Of a stretch of 37,761 bases of DNA, positions 32,092 through 37,761 are shown piece by piece. The stretch lies in NCBI GenBank assembly GCA_022071975.1, contig JAJVIO010000020.1, forward strand, positions 1-37,761. The letters run 5' to 3'. Below the pieces are notes generated by a model. The model was not told the origin of the DNA. It worked only from the letters and a program-made list of their open reading frames with translations, and did no database searches. A program made the position numbers and the translations under genes. The DNA comes from Planctomycetota bacterium (GTDB taxonomy: Bacteria > Planctomycetota > UBA8742 > UBA2392). How positions within the stretch are numbered: the first letter of the stretch is position 1; the number at the start of each line of letters is the position of its first letter.

Positions 32092-35000
32092 ATGAGCCAG
32101 AGGACGCTTCTTCTCGCCCTCCCGGTGGTCGCGCTGTTGGTATTGGCCGCCTTTGTCTTCCTTATCGGCAGTGATTCCTTGTCGCTGTTCGGCCCAGATG
32201 CCGGGTCCGCTAACCGTGCCAACGTGCAGGTCGCCGGCCTTGAGGACCCATTCGCTGATCAGCAGGACCCGGCCGCGCACATCAAGTTCGACGGGCGCGA
32301 CGAGCACGGGCGTTACATCACCGGCCCCGGCGGCGAACGCATCTACATCGACAGCAACGGCCGCCGCTACGTGCTGGACCCCAGTGGCCGGCGCATCTAC
32401 GTGGACGAGCACGGCCGTCCGCTCGGCCCGGACGGCAAACCGATCAGGGGCAGCGGCACAAGTGGCGGCGGTGAAAGCGGCAGCGGTGGGGGAAGCACCA
32501 GCGCCGGCGGCGAGGGTAAAGAAGCCCCCGAGCCAGTCGATAAAGAAGAGAAGAAGCCGGCCGATCTCAGCGGACAGGTAGTGGACGACTTCGGCAACGC
32601 TTACGAAGGCGCGAAGGTCAACGTGGCCATCGAAGGCGGCGAATCTCGCAGCGCCAGCACAGACGAGGAAGGCAACTTCGCGTTTGCGCAGCTTCCGGCC
32701 GAACGCACACTGACACTCACGGCCGCCGACGCCTGGGGCAACAGCAGCAAGCCCTTCACCACGCGGCTGGCGCCGGGCGCGACCAAGCTGAAAGCCCCGC
32801 TGGTGCTGCCGCGCGACACCGCGATCCGAGGCGTGGTGCGCGACGCCGAAAGCGGCCTGCCGATTGAAGAAGCCCAGGTGCTGCTGTTCCCACCGGACAA
32901 CCAGCGCAACCCCAGGGAGAGCCAGTCCACGGACAGCGGCGGCGCGTTTGCGTTTGTAAAACTCACGCCCGCGGGCTACCGAATGCAGATCACGCGCAGC
33001 GGCTACGCCCCGCGCATCCTGAACAACGTGGAGCCGCCGGCCAACCTCACCGTGGAGATGTCGCCCGGCGCGGTCATCACCGGCACAGTCAGCAACCTGG
33101 AAGGCGAGCCGATCGCCGGCGCCCAGGTAAGCTGCGACTTCGACGCCGAGCCCGCCCAGCACTTCCACACCGAGGCAATCACCGATGAAACCGGCTATTA
33201 CGTGGTGAAGTGCCAGCCCGAAAGCCAGCACAACGTGATCAGCGTTATCGCCCCCGGCCACCAGTCGGCGCAAAAGACTTTCGTGAAGAGCGGCAGCGAG
33301 GGTGTGAACTTCAAGCTCAAGCCCTCGGGCAACGTGGTGCTGCGCGGGCGGCTGCTGACCAGCTCAGGTTCGCCGGTGCAGCAGGCGAGTTTCTTCAGCT
33401 ACGACGAAGCGGCCAAGTACGTCAAGATCATCCAAAGCGTCGGCCCCAACGCCGAGGGCGTGTTCTGGTGCGAGGCCAAGCCCGAGGCCGTCGAGCTGCT
33501 GGTGCGCAGCAACGGCCTGGCCGAGGTGCGCGCCAAGTACACCCCGGCGCCCGGCGGCGAAGTGGAGCTGGGCGACCTGTACATGGGACAGGGCTACAAC
33601 GTGTTCGGCCGCATCACCCGCAAGGGCGAGCCCGAGACGTATATCGAGGGCGCCGATGTCAGCAGCGGCGCGGCGACCGCCAGGAGCGACAAGGAAGGCA
33701 AGTACCGCCTCGAGGGCCTGAGCGCCGCCGAGTTCATCGTGCGCGTGCTGCACCCGGCCTACCTGGGCACGGCCGTGCGCGTCACGCCCAAACCGGGCGA
33801 GCATGAGATCGAGCTGAACCTGGAGCTTTCGACCGCCGACTTCGACGGCCGCCTGCACATTACCGACGCGGAAACACAACAGCCGATCGCCGGCGCCACG
33901 GTCACGGTGGTGGCTTACAACATGGTGCTGGCGAGCGACGCCGAGGGCATGGTGCACGTGACCGGCCTTTCCAGCATGGAGGTGGACGTGCGCATCGAGA
34001 AGGCCGGCTACGCCACAGTGAACACCAAGCTCGATGCCGACGCGCCCGACAAAACGGCCGCCAAGCCGCCGCAGGAAGTCGCGATGCAGCGCGGCAACAC
34101 CATCCACGGTGTGTGCACCAGCAACAGCGAGCCGCTGCCCGGCGCCACCAGGGTCGAGATCTGGGACACCGGCAAGCTGGCCGCCACGGTCTACACCGAT
34201 ACCGAGGGCAAGTACGCCACGGACAGCCTGCCCGTCGGCCAGTACTTCGTCGGCCTGCCGGACTTCCACTATGCCGCGCGCGCCGTTGAACTCACCGAGG
34301 AAGGCGCCGAATTCGACATCGAGATCGGCACAATCTGCCACCTGAAGGGCCGCCTGCTGCGCAGCGACGGCCAGCCCCACGCCAACGCGGGCATTTACGT
34401 GTACCGGCGCGAGAACGTGTACTGGTGCGCGACCATCCACACCGGCCCCGACGGCCGTTACGAAGTCAGCAACCTGTTCCCCGGCGAGTGGGTGTTCTGC
34501 GCGCTTAAAACCCAGGGCGACACGGCGGCGCAGTTCGCGGTCAACGTGAACGTGCAGAAAGCCGGCTGGAACGACGTCGACGTGCAGTTGCCCGCCATCA
34601 CCGGCGTGATGACCGGCCGGGTGACCTACCCGGACGGCGCGCCTGTCAAGCGTGCGCGCGTTGCGGTCACGAACCTGAGCGCCAGTTTCCCGCGCGCGCT
34701 GCTGGCCGCCTACGTGGTGACCGATGACAACGGCTACTACACCGCCGAGCGCCTTGAGAACGGCGCGCAGATGCAGGCCCGCGTGGGAGGCTACCAGGAC
34801 GAGGCCAAGACTGCGACCGCCTTCAGCGAGGCCGTGACCATCCCGGCCGACAATTCACCCGTTGAGGCCGACATTGTGGTGGCGCGCGAAGGCGTGACGG
34901 TACGGGCCACCATGCGCCGCGCCGACGGCGGACCGATCCAGAGCGGCGGGCCGTTGTGTTACCTGTACGATTCAGAGGGCCGGCTGAGCGGCCTGTACTT

Positions 35001-35181
35001 CGGCGGCAGCGGTTTCAGCGGCAACATTGACATCTACGACGTGCCGCCCGGCAGCTACACGCTGGTGGTATCAAACCGCGGCATGAAGCAGGCGCAGGTG
35101 CAGATCACGGTGGGTACCAGCAACATCAGCAGTGGCATCGAGGTGATTATCGAACCCGAGGACCGCAGCAGTTCCGGCTAG
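32092..35181 (+). CDS. Membrane-anchored protein with ten carboxypeptidase-regulatory-like beta-sandwich modules
   Basis: The 1029-residue protein has an N-terminal membrane anchor or uncleaved signal (about 7-26, LLALPVVALLVLAAFVFLIG). A short repetitive Arg/Tyr/Asp segment (about 65-115) with RIYIDSNGRRYVLDP-like units follows, then a Gly/Ser-rich acidic linker. From about residue 155 to the end run about ten CarboxypepD_reg-like modules. Each has G-x-V-x-D/x-G-x-P-I-x-G-A-x-V, then a T-D-x-x-G-x-Y turn and a final strand, for example AVITGTVSNLEGEPIAGAQV and GVMTGRVTYPDGAPVKRARV. The architecture suggests an extracytoplasmic adhesive or scaffold protein; no catalytic domain is visible. Single strand, no operon partner. 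ATG 32092 begins just before the hydrophobic segment. Confidence 0.85.
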   Translation: MSQRTLLLALPVVALLVLAAFVFLIGSDSLSLFGPDAGSANRANVQVAGLEDPFADQQDPAAHIKFDGRDEHGRYITGPGGERIYIDSNGRRYVLDPSGRRIYVDEHGRPLGPDGKPIRGSGTSGGGESGSGGGSTSAGGEGKEAPEPVDKEEKKPADLSGQVVDDFGNAYEGAKVNVAIEGGESRSASTDEEGNFAFAQLPAERTLTLTAADAWGNSSKPFTTRLAPGATKLKAPLVLPRDTAIRGVVRDAESGLPIEEAQVLLFPPDNQRNPRESQSTDSGGAFAFVKLTPAGYRMQITRSGYAPRILNNVEPPANLTVEMSPGAVITGTVSNLEGEPIAGAQVSCDFDAEPAQHFHTEAITDETGYYVVKCQPESQHNVISVIAPGHQSAQKTFVKSGSEGVNFKLKPSGNVVLRGRLLTSSGSPVQQASFFSYDEAAKYVKIIQSVGPNAEGVFWCEAKPEAVELLVRSNGLAEVRAKYTPAPGGEVELGDLYMGQGYNVFGRITRKGEPETYIEGADVSSGAATARSDKEGKYRLEGLSAAEFIVRVLHPAYLGTAVRVTPKPGEHEIELNLELSTADFDGRLHITDAETQQPIAGATVTVVAYNMVLASDAEGMVHVTGLSSMEVDVRIEKAGYATVNTKLDADAPDKTAAKPPQEVAMQRGNTIHGVCTSNSEPLPGATRVEIWDTGKLAATVYTDTEGKYATDSLPVGQYFVGLPDFHYAARAVELTEEGAEFDIEIGTICHLKGRLLRSDGQPHANAGIYVYRRENVYWCATIHTGPDGRYEVSNLFPGEWVFCALKTQGDTAAQFAVNVNVQKAGWNDVDVQLPAITGVMTGRVTYPDGAPVKRARVAVTNLSASFPRALLAAYVVTDDNGYYTAERLENGAQMQARVGGYQDEAKTATAFSEAVTIPADNSPVEADIVVAREGVTVRATMRRADGGPIQSGGPLCYLYDSEGRLSGLYFGGSGFSGNIDIYDVPPGSYTLVVSNRGMKQAQVQITVGTSNISSGIEVIIEPEDRSSSG

Positions 35182-35590
35182 ACGGAGGTCATCCGCCACC
35201 CTCGAGCCGCCATCGGAAAACAAGTAAGCGCGGTAACGGCAACGGAACTACCGATTGCCCACGAAGACACGCGAAGTTCACCAAGAACTACAACTCCATG
35301 GGCCACGCCGGGGCGCAAAGGCGCGAAGTGCTGGTCGGTGTTCGGTTGTCTCGCTGCCAGCCGCCACGAAGAACAACGCCAGGGCGCCAAGGTCTTGTCG
35401 TCGCTTGATCAACCCCTGGCCAATCGACATGCCACAACGCAAAGGCCGTGGCGTTCCTGGCGTCCTGGCGTTGGATACCAGTCCCTGAACACAAGCAGCG
35501 TTCAACTCACGCTGGACTCTTAGCGCCTTTGCGCCCCCGCGTGGCCGAAGCTTTAACTCGTGCGCTTCGTGGACAACCGCCGCTTCAGAA
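35182..35590. repeat. 409-base repeat-rich gap between the ten-module protein gene and serS
   Basis: No gene is supported here. The stretch carries CCACGAAGACACGCGAAG (from 35258), GGCGCAAAGGCGCGAAG (35312-35328), CCACGAAGAACAACGCCAGGG (35364-35384), CTTAGCGCCTTTGCGCCCCCG (from 35519) and GCTTCGTGGACAACCGCCGC (35564-35583). Opposite orientations of the same motif at the two ends make the gap a loose inverted repeat. The last two blocks closely match 29181-29235. Overlapping short open frames have repeat-derived composition. Confidence 0.6.
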
Positions 35591-36916
35591 TCACAGCTCT
35601 TCCGCGCCGTAGTAGGGCTGCAGGGCGGGCGGGATTGCAATGCTGCCGTCGGCGCGCTGGTTGTTCTCGAGGATTGCGATCATGGTGCGCGGGCAGGCCA
35701 GGCCGCTGCCGTTCAGCGTGTGGGCGAGGCGTGTGCCGACTTCCTTACCCTTCACCCTGATCTTCGCGCGGCGCGCCTGGAAGTCCGTGAAGTTGCTGCA
35801 GCTGCTGACTTCCAGCCACTTGCCCACGCCGGGCGCCCAGGCCTCGAGGTCGTAGCAGCGGGCGGCGCCGAAACCCATGTCGCCGGTGCACAGCTCAAGG
35901 CGGCGGTACGGGATGTTCAGCTTCTCCAGCACCGTCTCGGCGCAGCGTGTGAGCGTTTCGTGCTCCTGCTCGGATTGCTCGGGCGTGGTCACCACCATCA
36001 GCTCTACTTTGCTGAACTGGTGCACGCGCAGGATGCCGCGCGTGTCCTTGCCCGCGGCGCCGGCCTCGCGCCGGAAGCAGGGCGTGAACGCGCAGTAGCG
36101 GATCGGCGCCTGCTCATCGGCGATGATCTCGCCGGCGTGCACGCTGGTGAGCGGCACCTCGGCCGTCGGTATCAGGTACAGGTCGTCGCGTTCGTCGGCG
36201 CGGTACAGCTCGTCATAGAACTTGGGCAGCTGGCTGCTGTTGCGCAGGGTTTCGCCGCGCACCATGAATGGCGTCCAGCACTCGGTGTAGCCGTGCTCGG
36301 CCGTGTGCAACTCGAGGAAATAGTTGATCAGCGCGCGCTCAAGCTTCGCGATCTTGCCGCGGAAGAAGGGGAAGCCGCTTCCGGAGATGCGCCCGCCGAT
36401 CTCGAGGTCCAGGCCGCGGTCGGCCACCAGGTCCCAGTGGGGCTTGGGCGTGAAATCGAACTCGGGCTTGGTGCCCCACTCTTTGCGCACCACGTTGTTT
36501 TCTTCGGACTTGCCGACCGGCGTGTGGGCGCTGGGCAGGTTGGGCAGGTGCAGCAGCACGCCCTCGATCTGGTTCAGTACCGCGTGGGCTTCGGCGTCGA
36601 TGGCATCCTTGGCCTCGCCCAGCTTGCGCAGCTTTTCCTTGGCGTCTTCAGGGCTGGCGGGTGTTTCGCCCAGCAGCTCGATCAGCTCTTTGGGCGCGGG
36701 CATGTCGGGGTTCTTCTTACGGCCGCCCATCCACGGGCCGAAGACCTTGTTGGCCTTGTTCAGCGCGGCCTGGCGATTTTCGGCCTGGGCGTTCTTATCG
36801 CGCCAGGTGGCGTCGAGCTCGAGCACCTTGTCGATGGCGTCAACGTCGGCGTTGCGGTTGCGCAGGCCGGTTTTGACGGCCTCGGGGTTGTCGCGGATCA
36901 GCTTGATGTCGAGCAT
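35591..36916 (-). CDS. serS: Seryl-tRNA synthetase
   Basis: SerS charges tRNA-Ser (and tRNA-Sec, relevant if the organism makes selenocysteine). The 441-residue class II enzyme begins MLDIKLIRDNPEAVKTGL, followed by the helical tRNA-binding arm (about 25-115). The catalytic core then shows PHWDLV, RGETLRNSSQLPKFYDELYR, LIPTAEVPLTSVHAGEI, motif 2 CFRREAGAAGKDTRGILRVHQFSKVEL, CTGDMGFGAARCYDLEAWAPG and motif 3 NGSGLACPRTMIAILENNQRADGSIAIPPAL. The helical arm includes a small insertion around GPWMGGRKKNPDMPAPKE. ATG at 36916. Flanked by repeat-filled gaps on both sides. Confidence 0.97.
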   Translation of the reverse strand: MLDIKLIRDNPEAVKTGLRNRNADVDAIDKVLELDATWRDKNAQAENRQAALNKANKVFGPWMGGRKKNPDMPAPKELIELLGETPASPEDAKEKLRKLGEAKDAIDAEAHAVLNQIEGVLLHLPNLPSAHTPVGKSEENNVVRKEWGTKPEFDFTPKPHWDLVADRGLDLEIGGRISGSGFPFFRGKIAKLERALINYFLELHTAEHGYTECWTPFMVRGETLRNSSQLPKFYDELYRADERDDLYLIPTAEVPLTSVHAGEIIADEQAPIRYCAFTPCFRREAGAAGKDTRGILRVHQFSKVELMVVTTPEQSEQEHETLTRCAETVLEKLNIPYRRLELCTGDMGFGAARCYDLEAWAPGVGKWLEVSSCSNFTDFQARRAKIRVKGKEVGTRLAHTLNGSGLACPRTMIAILENNQRADGSIAIPPALQPYYGAEEL

Positions 36917-37163
36917 ATTGGCCTCTTCAGCAAACGCGTGCAGGTTGCGAATTGTTTAGCGCGACTCGCTGTGTTCGCAAAGACAGGTGGGCCACAAAAA
37001 CACGAAAACACAAAAGGAACTGCTGCACGAAAACTGCTTGGCTGCTGATGGGCGCTAACCCGAAGGGCCACGAAATCAACGGTTCCGCCGTTCCCACCTG
37101 CCGCATGTTTTGTGGCAGTTTCTTTTGTGTTTTCGTGTTTTTGTGGCCAACCCGCAGTTCGGC
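36917..37163. repeat. Long inverted repeat of CACAAAAACACGAAAACAC type upstream of serS
   Basis: Left arm 36986-37024 and right arm 37114-37153 are nearly perfect reverse complements over about 38 bases (GCCACAAAAACACGAAAACA and its complement). They enclose about 90 bases with no gene. The A-rich and T-rich arms contrast with the GC-rich neighbourhood. No open frame here looks real. It resembles a non-autonomous inverted-repeat element, and would fold into a very stable hairpin if transcribed. Confidence 0.75.
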
Positions 37164-37761
37164 CTAGATCGCCCGGGCGATCAGGTTGCCGCGGCTGAAG
37201 GATGCGATCAGCGGGATTTCGTTCTCGAGCATGGCCTTCAGCAGGCTGTCGCGTGTGTGGCCCGCGCTGGTGGGCAGGCCCCAGACCGCCAGGTCGGCGG
37301 CGTCGTGCTCGATGCCCAGGGCACGACGGCCGTTGACTGTGGCGGCCTGGAACAGCTCGGCGATGTCGGCTTCGGGGTGCAGGGCGGCCTGGCGGATTTC
37401 ACCCAGCATGTCGAGGCCGTCGTTGCTGGCGAGGCTGTCAGTGCCGAGCAGCAGGTTGACGCCGGCCTGGCGCATCTGGGCCAGGGGCCACTGCGCATGG
37501 TTGAAGTACGCGTGGCTGCGCGGGCACCAGCACACGGAGGGTTTGCCGGCAGCCAGCAGCTCGAAATCGGCCTCGCGGGCGTAGTTGCAGTGCACCAGCA
37601 CCAATGGGGACTGTCCCCGATTTTGGGGACTGTCCCCGTTTTCGATTTCGGGTTGAACGCTCGACGAAGGGGCGCCCAGCCAGGGCATCAGCCAGTCGTC
37701 CAGCAGCAGGGCCAGCGGTGTTACACCGAAGCCCTTGAAGCTTGACAGGTCAACACCCAGC
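37164..37761 (-). CDS. Amidohydrolase (metal-dependent deaminase-like), N-terminal part beyond window
   Basis: Only the last 198 residues are visible; the frame remains open to the right edge. The TIM-barrel amidohydrolase signature is present: LVLVHCNYA (metal or substrate histidine), VCWCPRSHAYFNH, and AGVNLLLGTDSLASNDGLDMLGEIR with the metal-binding aspartate. GTDSLASN and CPRSHAYF recall chlorohydrolase/aminodeoxyfutalosine-deaminase-type enzymes, but the substrate cannot be assigned. A repeat-derived insert (EIENGDSPQNRGQSP) lies just before the HCNYA motif. The repeat is in frame, so the gene may still be functional. Confidence 0.85.
   Translation of the reverse strand, partial: LGVDLSSFKGFGVTPLALLLDDWLMPWLGAPSSSVQPEIENGDSPQNRGQSPLVLVHCNYAREADFELLAAGKPSVCWCPRSHAYFNHAQWPLAQMRQAGVNLLLGTDSLASNDGLDMLGEIRQAALHPEADIAELFQAATVNGRRALGIEHDAADLAVWGLPTSAGHTRDSLLKAMLENEIPLIASFSRGNLIARAI
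37603..37651. repeat. Paired GGGGACTGTCCCC palindromes inserted in the amidohydrolase coding region
   Basis: Copies at 37606-37618 and 37625-37637, followed by GTTTTCGATTTCGGG. The pair and its spacing match the intergenic pair at 27421-27452. Here it is translated without a stop as part of the amidohydrolase. Confidence 0.85.

Noticed and set aside
35278..35640. 120-residue minus-strand open frame upstream of the serS end
   Set aside because: Made of dispersed-repeat sequence and overlapping serS; composition not protein-like.

Overview
This window reads as a GC-rich chromosome segment from a free-living, double-membraned bacterium outside the classical Proteobacteria. My best guess is a Planctomycetota-like lineage, at moderate confidence. 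The reasons are a very large Ser/Thr kinase fused to beta-propellers with a DWG activation-loop start, SUMF1-like and carboxypeptidase-regulatory-like repeat proteins, a Thermus-like glutamyl-tRNA synthetase with an HVGT signature, and many short dispersed repeats in the intergenic gaps. No rRNA or tRNA gene was found.

Positions 1-12095 (minus strand) hold most of a type VI secretion system (T6SS) operon. In transcription order it reads: FHA protein (tagH-like), second FHA protein, tssJ, tssK, tssL, tssM, tagF, tssA, tssB, tssC (cut by the left edge). Membrane-complex, baseplate-linking, capping and sheath genes are all present. Hcp, VgrG, ClpV and TssE/F/G are not seen and may lie beyond position 1. 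Spacing is very tight from the second FHA gene through tagF (adjacent or overlapping codons). It loosens around tssA-tssB-tssC, where a palindromic repeat separates the two sheath genes.

Positions 12280-15732 (plus) encode a protein divergent from the T6SS operon: a SpoIIE/RsbU-type phosphatase fused to a STAND-like ATPase, a helical/TPR-like region and a zinc ribbon. Converging on it is a minus-strand cluster of three genes. These are a 1953-residue membrane Ser/Thr kinase with about 21 WD40-like blades and a PDZ-like end, a secreted thioredoxin-like protein, and a SUMF1-like domain fused to a CxxC thioredoxin module. Kinase, phosphatase and FHA proteins beside a T6SS suggest a threonine-phosphorylation control circuit. 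That is an inference from context.

The most striking item is the thioredoxin-like gene at 17251-18246. Its reading frame is interrupted by one TGA exactly where the first cysteine of a CGPC redox motif should be. A hairpin with the geometry of a bacterial SECIS element follows immediately. I interpret it as a selenoprotein (UGPC) rather than a pseudogene.

Positions 24302-37761 are mostly housekeeping and envelope genes: gltX, a Kbl/BioF-type PLP enzyme, a small membrane protein, queA, a small hypothetical protein, a PDZ plus DxxGNDxY-repeat secreted protein, a ten-module carboxypeptidase-regulatory-like protein, serS and a partial amidohydrolase. The gaps are filled by several families of short palindromic or dispersed repeats. 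Some of these extend into coding sequence: the start of the PDZ protein, the end of queA, and the middle of the amidohydrolase.
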